From the NCBI RefSeq assembly GCF_001552735.1, contig NZ_BCRT01000021.1, positions 1 through 64,000 on the forward strand: DNA of 64,000 nucleotides. Reading direction: 5' to 3'. The notes beneath the pieces are model-generated. The model worked only from the letters and a program-made list of their open reading frames with translations. It was not told the origin of the DNA and ran no database searches. Position 1 is the stretch's first letter, and each line of letters starts with the position of its first letter. Position numbers and translations under genes: made by a program. The stretch is from Sanguibacter suarezii NBRC 16159 (GTDB taxonomy: Bacteria; Actinomycetota; Actinomycetes; Actinomycetales; Cellulomonadaceae). Below, piece by piece: positions 29,052 through 38,067 of this stretch.

Positions 29052-30085
29052 GCACATCTGAATCCACCAGCCCTGTCCCCGGTGCCTCTGCCGGGGCCCT
29101 GCACCAGCCGGCACCCACCTCGGCCGGCGCGCCCCGCGCCGACCTGCGCGCCGCTCTGGCGGGCGTGCGCACCGAGGTCGCCAAGGGCGTCGTCGGGCAG
29201 GACGCCGCGGTGACGAGCCTGCTCATCGCACTGCTGTGCCGCGGGCACGTGCTGCTCGAGGGCGTGCCCGGGGTCGCCAAGACGCTGCTCGTACGGACCC
29301 TCGCCGCGAGCCTGGCGCTGGACACCAAACGGGTGCAGTTCACCCCGGACCTCATGCCTGGAGACATCACCGGGTCCCTCGTCTACGACGCGCGGACCTC
29401 GGAGTTCAGCTTCCGCGAGGGCCCCGTCTTCACCAACCTGCTGCTCGCCGACGAGATCAACCGCACGCCCCCCAAGACCCAGGCCTCGCTGCTGGAGGCG
29501 ATGGAGGAGCGTCAGGTGAGCGTGGACGGCACCCCCCGCCCGCTGCCCGACCCGTTCCTGGTCATCGCCACCCAGAACCCCGTCGAGTACGAGGGCACCT
29601 ACCCGCTGCCGGAGGCCCAGCTCGACCGGTTCCTGCTCAAGGTGCTGCTCCCGCTGCCCGAGCGCGACCAGGAGATCGAGGTCATCGCCCGGCACGCGGC
29701 CGGCTTCAACCCGCGCGACCTGGGCGCGGCCGGGGTGCGTCCCGTCGCCACCGTCGCCGACCTGGAGCAGGCCCGGGCCGAGGTCGCCCAGGTGCAGGTC
29801 TCCCGGGAGGTGCTCGGCTACATCGTCGACGTCTGCCGGGCCACGCGGCACTCCCCCTCCCTGTCCCTGGGTGTGTCCCCGCGTGGTGCGACCGCGCTGC
29901 TGGCGACCTCGCGCGCGTGGGCATGGCTGTCCGGACGCACCTTTGTCACCCCCGATGACGTCAAGGCGCTCGCGCACCCCACGCTGCGGCACCGGGTGCA
30001 GCTGCGCCCCGAGGCCGAGCTCGAGGGCGTCAGCGCCGAGGGCGTCCTCAACACCGTGCTCGCCTCCGTCCCCGTCCCCCGCTGA
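29048..30085 (+). CDS. MoxR-family AAA+ ATPase
   Basis: 345 aa. Walker A GVPGVAKT, Walker B LLLADEINRTPPKTQ, sensor 1 ATQNPVEYEGTYPLPEAQLDRF and a sensor 2 region are all intact. MoxR ATPases remodel protein partners, usually together with VWA or DUF58 proteins, during maturation or envelope stress. GTG start at 29048 overlaps the DUF4350 stop. Its likely partners are the DUF58 protein that follows and the membrane proteins before it. The first 30 residues are disordered. Confidence 0.93.
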   Translation: MSTSESTSPVPGASAGALHQPAPTSAGAPRADLRAALAGVRTEVAKGVVGQDAAVTSLLIALLCRGHVLLEGVPGVAKTLLVRTLAASLALDTKRVQFTPDLMPGDITGSLVYDARTSEFSFREGPVFTNLLLADEINRTPPKTQASLLEAMEERQVSVDGTPRPLPDPFLVIATQNPVEYEGTYPLPEAQLDRFLLKVLLPLPERDQEIEVIARHAAGFNPRDLGAAGVRPVATVADLEQARAEVAQVQVSREVLGYIVDVCRATRHSPSLSLGVSPRGATALLATSRAWAWLSGRTFVTPDDVKALAHPTLRHRVQLRPEAELEGVSAEGVLNTVLASVPVPR

Positions 30086-30101
30086 GCGGCCTGGCTGTCC
30101 C

Positions 30102-31394
30102 ATGGTCCTCACCTGGCGCGCGGTGGTGCTCACCGCGCTCGGCATCGTCCCGGTCCTGCTGTCCGGTGACCTGGGGATGGTCCTCGTGTGGACCGTCGCC
30201 GTCGCGGTCGTCGCCGGCGGCGACGCGCTGCTCGCCGCGTCGCCGCGCCTCCTCGCGATCCAGCGGACCGTGCCCCGCACGGTCCGCCTGACCGAGCGCG
30301 CCCAGTCAGTGCTCGTGGTCACCAACGAGTCGCGGCGCACCGTCACCGGTCTGGTGCGCGACGCGTGGGTGCCCTCGGCCGGGGCGCTCGCCAACCGGCA
30401 CCGGGTGTCCATCCCGCCGGGTGAGTCCCGGCGCCTGACCACCGAGCTGGTGCCCACGCGCCGGGGGGACCGCCGCGCTGACCGGGTCACCGTGCGGACT
30501 CTCGGGCCGCTCGGTGTCGCCGGGCGTCAGGCGTCCATCCCCGTCCCGGGTGTGCTGCGGGTGCTGCCGGAGTTCGCCGCCCGCAAGCACCTGCCCAGCC
30601 GGCTCGCCCGGTTGCGCGAGCTCGACGGCCAGGCCGCGGTGCAGATCCGCGGGGAGGGGACCGAGTTCGACTCCTTGCGCGAGTACGTCATCGGCGACGA
30701 TGTCCGGTCCATCGACTGGCGGGCCTCGGCCCGGCGCACCGAGATGGTGGTGCGGACCTGGCGTCCCGAGCGTGACCGCCGGGTGCTCATCGTCGTGGAC
30801 ACCGCCCGGACCTCCGCGGCGCGGATCGGGGACGAGCCTCGCCTGGACGCGAGCATCGAGGCCGCGCTGCTGCTGGGCGCGCTGGCCGCCAAGGCCGGGG
30901 ACCGCGTCGAGCTCATCGCCTTCGACCGGACGCTGCGTGCCCGGGTCGCTGGTGCGGCCGGGCCACGGCTGCTGCCAGCTCTCGCCGACGCGATGGCTCC
31001 CCTCGAACCAGCGCTGCTGGAGACGGACTGGCCCGCCCTCGTGGGACTGGTCCGTGAGCGCCTGTCCCAGCGCGCCCTCGTGGTGCTGCTGTCCACCGCG
31101 GAGCCGGCGGCCTTGGAGACCGGGTTGCTGCCCGTGGTCGAGCAGCTGAGCTCGGTGCACCAGGTGGTGCTGGCCTCGGTGGCCGACCCGGACGAGGCCG
31201 AGCTGGCCGCGCAACGCGAGACGGCGTCGGAGGTCTTCGACGCGGCGGCGGCCGCCCGTACCGAGCTCGAGCGGATTGCGGCGACAATGGTGCTGAGCCG
31301 TCGTGGAGTCGAGGTCGTCTCGGCACTGCCGGACGATCTCGCGCCGCGGCTGGCTGACATGTATCTCTCACTCAAAGCCGCAGGAAGGCTCTAA
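30102..31394 (+). CDS. DUF58 domain protein
   Basis: 430 aa. Two N-terminal membrane helices, then the DUF58 core with FDSLREYVIGDDVRSIDWRASARRTEMVVRTWRPERDRRVLIVVD, whose last part is the VWA-like beginning. DUF58 proteins almost always accompany MoxR ATPases and may present the substrate or metal-binding site. The gap to moxR is 16 bp, and its stop shares a base with the following tiny ORF (TAATG). Confidence 0.9.
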   Translation: MVLTWRAVVLTALGIVPVLLSGDLGMVLVWTVAVAVVAGGDALLAASPRLLAIQRTVPRTVRLTERAQSVLVVTNESRRTVTGLVRDAWVPSAGALANRHRVSIPPGESRRLTTELVPTRRGDRRADRVTVRTLGPLGVAGRQASIPVPGVLRVLPEFAARKHLPSRLARLRELDGQAAVQIRGEGTEFDSLREYVIGDDVRSIDWRASARRTEMVVRTWRPERDRRVLIVVDTARTSAARIGDEPRLDASIEAALLLGALAAKAGDRVELIAFDRTLRARVAGAAGPRLLPALADAMAPLEPALLETDWPALVGLVRERLSQRALVVLLSTAEPAALETGLLPVVEQLSSVHQVVLASVADPDEAELAAQRETASEVFDAAAAARTELERIAATMVLSRRGVEVVSALPDDLAPRLADMYLSLKAAGRL

Positions 31395-31519
31395 TGCGTC
31401 CCACGATCCAGCGAACCCCGTCCCGTGAACGCCGCAACCGCCGGATCGCGCTCTTCGTGATCATCGCGATGGTGCTGGCTGTCGTGGCCCCGGTCCTCTT
31501 CCTCCTCCTGACCGCCTGA
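31394..31519 (+). CDS. Tiny single-pass membrane protein, 41 aa
   Basis: 41 aa: a basic N-terminus (MRPTIQRTPSRERRNRR) followed by one hydrophobic helix (IALFVIIAMVLAVVAPVLF) and a short tail. It begins within the DUF58 stop (TAATG) and has AGGAAGG at the right distance inside the DUF58 gene end, so it is very likely translated as the last member of the MoxR module. No named family is recognised; a regulatory or scaffold peptide is inference. Confidence 0.65.
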   Translation: MRPTIQRTPSRERRNRRIALFVIIAMVLAVVAPVLFLLLTA

Positions 31520-31551
31520 CCCCCTGCCCGTCCACCGCCCCTCGCTCCACC

Positions 31552-31730
31552 CATGAACCCCTCGCCCACCTCGTGAACCGTTCGCCGAACTCGTGAACCG
31601 TTCGTCGAACTCGTGCACCAGGGCCCGCTGCGCTGCCATCCGCCGACCGGACTCACGAGTTCGCGGGCTGGGTCACGAGCTCGAGGGGTGACTCACGAGC
31701 TCGGGGGCTCACGAGCTCGGGGGGCACGAG
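31552..31730. repeat. Inverted cluster of CTCGTGA / TCACGAG repeats
   Basis: Left half: 20-bp units CTCGTGAACCGTTCGYCGAA at 31570-31589 and 31590-31609, a half copy at 31610 and a diverged copy from 31552. Right half: TCACGAG at 31653, 31673, 31693 and 31709, then CACGAG at 31725, in the opposite orientation and partly with the same 20-bp spacing. The two halves can pair into several alternative hairpins. The cluster fills the gap between the convergent MoxR module and the SpoIIM-family gene. Confidence 0.8.
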
Positions 31731-31761
31731 TGCCGGGCGGGTCAGGGACGAGGGCGGTGGG

Positions 31762-32751
31762 TCATGCCGCGACCGGGCGGGTGGCGCCGGCGAGGTCGGC
31801 GTCGAGATCTCCGGTCTCGCCCTCGGCGACGGCGCGGCGGCCCAGCACGATGACGTAGACCCAGAAGGCCGCGAGCGCGAGGGCTCCGATGACGATCTTG
31901 AGCCACCACGGCAGGTCCGAGCCGGTGACGAACCCCTCGATGAGACCTGACACCGCGAGGGTCAGGACGAGCCCGCCGGCCACGGTGAACAGGGCACGGC
32001 CGTCCTCGGCCAGGGCGCGAGAGCGCGGGCGCGGACCGGGGTCGACGAGGGTCCAGAAGATCTTCAGCCCGGCCGCGCCGGCCACGAAGATCGAGGTCAG
32101 CTCGAGCAGCCCGTGCGGGGCGATGAGCTTGAGGAACATCCCGAGCTCCCCGTAGTGGGCCATCATCCCGCCGATAGCCCCCACGCTCACCGCGTTCTGC
32201 ACGAGCACGAACACCGGCCAGATGCCCGAGATGCCGAAGGCGACGCACTGCGCGGCGATCCAGGCGTTGTTGGTCCACACCACCGCGGCGAAGCCGGCGC
32301 CGGGGTCGTAGTAGGAGGCGAAGGCGTTGGTGACGTACTCCTCGCGGAAGCTCGGCGGCCCGACGGCGGCCAGGCCCTGCGGCGTCGTGGCCACCCACAC
32401 CCCGGCGATCACCGCCAGGACCACGCACCCCAGCGTCACGGCGTTGATCCACCAGCGCAGCCGGAACAGAGCCGCAGGCAGTGACACCAGCAGATAGCGC
32501 TGGACGTCGCGCCAGGCGGGCTCGTGGGCCCCCGCGATGGTCGTGCGGGCGCGGTTGAGGGTCTGGGAGAGCTGGGAGATGAGCACCGGGTCCGGGGCGG
32601 AGGACCGGATGGTCGACAGGTGGGTCGCCACAGCCTGGTAGAGGCGGACGAGCTCGTCGGCCTCCGCGCCGCTGATCCGGCGCCGCGTGCTCAGCTCTTT
32701 CAGGCGCGCCCACTCGTGGGAATGCACGTCTGCGAAGGCGTCGAGGTCCAC
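31762..32751 (-). CDS. Stage II sporulation protein M family (DUF95) membrane protein
   Basis: 329 aa with a helical cytoplasmic N-terminus (1-100) and about five to six membrane helices; the pattern WINAVTLGCVVLAVIAGVWVA...YVTNAFASYYDPG...FAVVVWTNNAWIAAQCVAFGISG-like stretch and LIAPHGLLELTSIFVAGAAGL are typical of the SpoIIM/DUF95 family. In non-sporulating actinobacteria the family accompanies MoxR and RDD genes and its role is unknown. GTG start at 32751. Divergent from the RDD gene with a 62-bp gap. Confidence 0.88.
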   Translation of the reverse strand: MDLDAFADVHSHEWARLKELSTRRRISGAEADELVRLYQAVATHLSTIRSSAPDPVLISQLSQTLNRARTTIAGAHEPAWRDVQRYLLVSLPAALFRLRWWINAVTLGCVVLAVIAGVWVATTPQGLAAVGPPSFREEYVTNAFASYYDPGAGFAAVVWTNNAWIAAQCVAFGISGIWPVFVLVQNAVSVGAIGGMMAHYGELGMFLKLIAPHGLLELTSIFVAGAAGLKIFWTLVDPGPRPRSRALAEDGRALFTVAGGLVLTLAVSGLIEGFVTGSDLPWWLKIVIGALALAAFWVYVIVLGRRAVAEGETGDLDADLAGATRPVAA

Positions 32752-32813
32752 GGACGATACCCTGCCATAGAACGTCGGTCCGCGGCGTGCACATCGAGGG
32801 CTTGGAGGGTCGC

Positions 32814-33632
32814 ATGGACGACGGCGTCGTCATCGGCGAAGGCGTCATCATCGATGCGCGCCCGGCATCCTTCGCCACCCGCATGCTCGGGTCGGCGCTG
32901 GACATCACGGTGCAGGTCGTGGTGCTCGTCGCGCTGCTGCTCCTGGTGACCGGCAGCTTCGACGTGAGCGGGGAGAACGTGGCCCCCGCGGTCATCATCG
33001 CGGTGATGGTCCTGGTCATGGTCGTCATCCCCACGACCGTGGAGACCCTGACCCGGGGGCGGTCCCTGGGCAAGCTCGCGACCGGCATCCGCATCGTGCG
33101 CGACGACGCGGGCCCGGTGCGGCTGCGTCACTCCTTCATCCGCGCCCTGGTGGGCGTCGGGGAGCTGTGGCTGACGGCGGGCACCGTGGCCCTCTTCGCC
33201 TCGTTGACCAACACCAAGGGCAAGCGGGTGGGCGACATGCTCGCCGGCACGTACGCGATCCGGGTCCGGGGCGGCGGCACCGCCTCCGTCCCGGTGGTCA
33301 TGCCCCCTCCGCTGGCAGCGTGGGCGGCCGCGGCGGACATGCGGCGTCTGCCTGACGGTCTGGCGCTGGCCACCCGGCAGTTCCTCGCCCGGGCACCGCG
33401 GATGCACGCCGCGTCGCGGGTGCGGGTGGGTCGCGACCTGGCCGGGCGGCTCGAGCAGTTCATCGCCCCGGGACCGCCGCCGGGCACCCCGACCGAGATG
33501 TTCCTCATGGCGGTGCTCGCCGAACGGCGCACCCGTGAGTGGTACGCCGCCCAGCGTGCCCGCGCCGTCGCGCAGGAGCAGTCGGAGATGGTCCGCCGCC
33601 TGCCGTACAGCATCCCCGACCCCACCACCTGA
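32814..33632 (+). CDS. RDD family membrane protein
   Basis: 272 aa. The RDD domain (about 10-150) starts IIDARPASFATRMLGSALDITVQ (R and D positions of the family) and has three membrane helices, with RGRSLGKLATGIRIVRDD and TKGKRVGDMLAGTYAIRV. The remaining 110 residues are soluble, Ala/Arg-rich and helical. RDD proteins may be ion or small-molecule exchangers. ATG 32814 is preferred over the GTG at 32787 because GGAGGG lies five bases before it. Confidence 0.87.
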   Translation: MDDGVVIGEGVIIDARPASFATRMLGSALDITVQVVVLVALLLLVTGSFDVSGENVAPAVIIAVMVLVMVVIPTTVETLTRGRSLGKLATGIRIVRDDAGPVRLRHSFIRALVGVGELWLTAGTVALFASLTNTKGKRVGDMLAGTYAIRVRGGGTASVPVVMPPPLAAWAAAADMRRLPDGLALATRQFLARAPRMHAASRVRVGRDLAGRLEQFIAPGPPPGTPTEMFLMAVLAERRTREWYAAQRARAVAQEQSEMVRRLPYSIPDPTT

Positions 33633-33697
33633 GCGGATCGCTCCCCGCGCACGGGCGGGCGAGCGGGACGCGGGTGGACGACCCGGCCCGGTCCGGC

Positions 33698-34354
33698 TCA
33701 GGCGTTGAGCATCCGCAGCACCGCGAGGACGCGTCGGTGGTCGCCGGCGTCCTGGGGCAGGTCGAGCTTGGTGAAGATGGACGAGACGTTCTTCTCCACC
33801 GCCCCGTAGGACAGCACGAGGAGCTCGGCGATCGCGGAGTTCGACCGTCCCTGGGCCATGAGCTCGAGCACCTGGCGCTCGCGCGGGCTGAGCCGGGCGA
33901 GGCCGTCGTCGTCGTGCGCTGCGCCCATGAGCTGGGTGACCACCTCGGGGTCGAGCACGGTGTGACCGGCGGCGATGCGCTCGAGGGCGTCGAGGAAGTC
34001 TGAGACGTCGGCGACCCGGTCCTTGAGCAGGTACCCCACCCCGCGGGCGTCCCCGGTGAGCAGTTGGGCCGCGAAGCGGGTCTCCACGTACTGGGAGAAC
34101 AGCAGCACGCCTTGGCTCGGGTCCTGCGCCCGGATGGTCAGGGCTGCGTGCAGTCCCTCGTCGGTGAAGGTCGGCGGCATCCGGATGTCGATGATGACCA
34201 CGTCGGGGCGGCGCTCGGGCGCCAGCGCAGCGAGCTCCGCGCACAGCGCCTCACCGTCACCGACCGCGCCGACGACGTCGTGCCCGCGCCTGGTGAGCAG
34301 GGCGACGAGACCGTCGCGCAGGATGACCGAGTCCTCGGCAATGAGCAGTCGCAT
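33698..34354 (-). CDS. LuxR-type response regulator
   Basis: 218 aa, NarL/LuxR family. Receiver: acidic pocket EDS near residue 8, phospho-Asp in VVIIDIRMPPTFTDEG, Lys in LLKDR. Output helix-turn-helix: LSPRERQVLELMAQGRSNSAIAELLVLSYGAVEKNVSSIFTKL. GAGGACC precedes the ATG. It is separated from the histidine kinase by 15 bp and forms a two-component system with it. The target genes are unknown. Confidence 0.92.
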   Translation of the reverse strand: MRLLIAEDSVILRDGLVALLTRRGHDVVGAVGDGEALCAELAALAPERRPDVVIIDIRMPPTFTDEGLHAALTIRAQDPSQGVLLFSQYVETRFAAQLLTGDARGVGYLLKDRVADVSDFLDALERIAAGHTVLDPEVVTQLMGAAHDDDGLARLSPRERQVLELMAQGRSNSAIAELLVLSYGAVEKNVSSIFTKLDLPQDAGDHRRVLAVLRMLNA

Positions 34355-34369
34355 GGGGTCCTCTCGACG

Positions 34370-35794
34370 CTAGACGTGCATAGGAAGGGTGATGGTCACC
34401 AGTGTGGGGCCACCGGCCGGGCTGGAGATGACAAAGCCCCCGTCGACCGACCCGACCCGCTCGGCGAGTCCGGCCAGGCCGGAGTGGTGACCGTCGACGT
34501 CGGGCACGAGGATCACGGCGCCGCCGATGCCGTCGTCGCTCACCCGCAGGGACAGCGCGCCCTCGCGCGCCTCGACCACGATGTACATGCCGGTGGCGTT
34601 GGCGTGCTTGATGGTGTTGGTGAGCAGCTCGGTGACGCAGAAGTAGGCGATGGTCTCGATCGCCTCGGCCGGGCGCGGGGCGGGTGGGCCGGGCAGGTCG
34701 ATGTCCACGGTGACCGGCAGCGGGCTGCGCGCGGCGAGGGTCTCCAGCGCCACCGCGAGGCCGTTGTCCAGCGCCGGGGGGTGGATGCCCCGCGCGAGCT
34801 CACGCAGCTCGACGAGGGTGTCCTTGGTGGCGGCATGGGCGTCGGCGATGAGCTGGGTGAGCTCGGGCCCCGCCTCGCTGGCGACCGCCTGCTCCTTCGC
34901 CTCGCCGAGCTGCATGGCGATGGCCACCAGGCGGGCCTGGGTGCCGTCGTGCAGGTCTCGCTCGATCCGGCGCAGGGTCGAGTCGGCGTCCTCCACGGCG
35001 CGGCCGCGGGACTGCTCCAGGCGCGCCACGCGCAGGCTCGCGGAGGTCGGCCCGAGCAGCGCGCTGGCCAGCATGCGATGCAGGTGCGCGACGCCGCGGA
35101 CCACCGCGGTGCCCACGAAGAGCAGGAACAGTCCGACCAGGGCCATCCCGAGGTTGCGCAGCGGGGTGTCGATGAAGACGCCCTCGACGATCTGGGAGCC
35201 GTTGTGCAGGAGGCCGTCCGCACCCTCCTGGGTGGGCAGGTAGCGTCCCCAGGCCCAGTGCGTCATCGCGCCGAGGGGCACTGCGATGAACGTCACCGCA
35301 ACGGCGAAGGTGACCAGCGACAGCGGGAACTGGATGACCATGTAGGCGATCGCTCGCCACCCCGCGCCGTCGGAGATCATCGACCACACCGCACCCCAGA
35401 ATCCGGGACGCCGGCGGAAGGGGGTGGGGCTGTCGATCGGTGACCGGAGAAGTCCGCGGGCCAGCCCGCGGTCGATGCCGGTCATGCCCCGCGCGCCCAC
35501 CACCATGATGGCCAGGACCCCGGTGCCGCCGACCACCGTGATGAGGAGACCGACGGTGAGGGAGATCATCATGACGAAGTACACGAGGCCGACGAGCGAC
35601 CAGGGCAGCGCCAGGACGATGTAGCCGAACTCGCGCCACGACCGGGTCGCGAAGGGACCGCGCCAGAAGCCGACCCGCTCCAACGGCGGGACCGCTGCGC
35701 CGGCCGGGGTGGACGGACCCACCGGGGCGGCGGAGCCCGCTGGGCTGGCCGCGCTGGCTGCGCTGGGCTCGGTGCTCGTCAACATGGCATCCAT
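34370..35794 (-). CDS. NarL-type sensor histidine kinase
   Basis: 474 aa. A disordered Pro/Ala-rich start, then four membrane helices in a DUF-type sensor region (about 55-230), a HisKA_3 dimerisation motif RDLHDGTQARLVAIAMQLG (phospho-His282) and a HATPase domain with ELLTNTIKHANAT and GLAGLAERVGSVDGG. No large extracytoplasmic domain, so it may sense an intramembrane signal. Pairs with the LuxR-type regulator downstream. Start 35794 (ATG), alternative 35785. Confidence 0.9.
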   Translation of the reverse strand: MDAMLTSTEPSAASAASPAGSAAPVGPSTPAGAAVPPLERVGFWRGPFATRSWREFGYIVLALPWSLVGLVYFVMMISLTVGLLITVVGGTGVLAIMVVGARGMTGIDRGLARGLLRSPIDSPTPFRRRPGFWGAVWSMISDGAGWRAIAYMVIQFPLSLVTFAVAVTFIAVPLGAMTHWAWGRYLPTQEGADGLLHNGSQIVEGVFIDTPLRNLGMALVGLFLLFVGTAVVRGVAHLHRMLASALLGPTSASLRVARLEQSRGRAVEDADSTLRRIERDLHDGTQARLVAIAMQLGEAKEQAVASEAGPELTQLIADAHAATKDTLVELRELARGIHPPALDNGLAVALETLAARSPLPVTVDIDLPGPPAPRPAEAIETIAYFCVTELLTNTIKHANATGMYIVVEAREGALSLRVSDDGIGGAVILVPDVDGHHSGLAGLAERVGSVDGGFVISSPAGGPTLVTITLPMHV

Positions 35795-35886
35795 CGTCGA
35801 GGGTGCGGGGCTGTCCGGTCTACGGGGTCGCGCGTCGCGTGACCAGGGGAATCCCCGCCCGAGGGCGAGGACAGGTCAGACGCCGC

Positions 35887-35925
35887 CGCCCGTCGTCTCG
35901 TCCTGGCAGGACGAGACGACGGGCG
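35887..35925 (-). terminator. ahcY terminator
   Basis: Perfect 17-bp stem (35887-35903 with 35909-35925) and 5-nt loop, 28 bases past the ahcY stop and just before the histidine kinase gene. Confidence 0.85.
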
Positions 35926-35952
35926 GGGCGGCGGCTGGAGAGCCGGGTGGGC

Positions 35953-37461
<1,509 letters not shown>

Positions 37462-37614
37462 GGTGCTCCGAGATTGGCGCGGTTGGGGTCACCTCAGCCT
37501 ACTCGGGCAGGCCAGCGCGGGTAAGGGTGTCCGGTCGTCGGTCGGGGGCGGGGTCTGACGGGCCGACGGCGGGCCGACGGCGGGCCGACGACGCGGGGTG
37601 CAGCCGGGTTATTT

Positions 37615-37830
37615 CATGACCTCGCTCACATTCTTGCCGTGACCGGAAACACATTCTTACCGGCCCGGTCGCTCCTTTTCTCCTCGCCACCACGTTATTG
37701 ATCACGAATGGGTAACAATTCAATTACTGGCAAAATCGCTGGTAGACAGCGCCGTTGCAGGTAAAGACTTGGCCTCGTTGACACCCTGTTTCGCCTCACG
37801 CCGGTAGAAATTCGGGCTGCAATGAGGCAT
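37615..37830. promoter_or_regulatory. AT-rich regulatory island between ahcY and proV
   Basis: This about 200-bp stretch is much more AT-rich than anything nearby and contains no convincing gene. A 13-bp direct repeat CACATTCTTRCCG occurs at 37627-37639 and 37650-37662. TTGACA is present at 37778-37783 with TAGAAA at 37805, but the spacing (21 bp) is too wide for a standard promoter. It probably holds the divergent promoters of ahcY and proVWX plus regulator sites. The remaining gap, 37462-37614, shows nothing recognisable. Confidence 0.45.
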
Positions 37831-37841
37831 GGTGGACAAGA

Positions 37842-38067
37842 CCGATCATGGAAACGATCGGCCTGCGAGAAGTCGTCAGAGTCGTGTGAGCCGTGTGGGC
37901 ATTACCCACGCCAGGCCCGATCTCCGACGCTCAGCGGCGCAGCAGCCAGTCTGCTGCGCGTCGCCTCATGAGGTGACCACCGCACCCCCAGGTGCGGGTC
38001 GTGACGCTTCGCAGGCCGCACCGTGCCCCCCGCCTGGGGCTGGCACGGACACGCGAACGGGGAACCA
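37842..38067 (+). promoter_or_regulatory. Structured 5' leader of proVWX
   Basis: Consecutive hairpins precede the proV start: 37842-37861 (CCGATC/GATCGG), 37895-37909 (GTGGG/CCCAC), 37937-37959 (9-bp stem GCGCAGCAG), 37981-37996 (CGCACC/GGTGCG) and 38021-38048 (CCGTGCC plus inner CCCC/GGGG). The ribosome site is single-stranded just after the last one. No convincing open reading frame fills the region. This suggests a regulatory leader RNA, possibly responding to osmotic state (inference). Confidence 0.4.

Noticed and set aside
31552-31730. CRISPR-like array
   Set aside because: Units are 20 bp with no unique spacers and the right half is inverted; no cas gene is near.
37462-37700. SAH riboswitch upstream of ahcY
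   Set aside because: I could not find the conserved core or pairing expected; a covariance-model search (Rfam SAH model) would decide.
37499-37723. 74-codon minus-strand frame between ahcY and proV
   Set aside because: Its half in the AT-rich island and half in GC-rich DNA have different composition, there is no ribosome site, and no protein pattern is visible.
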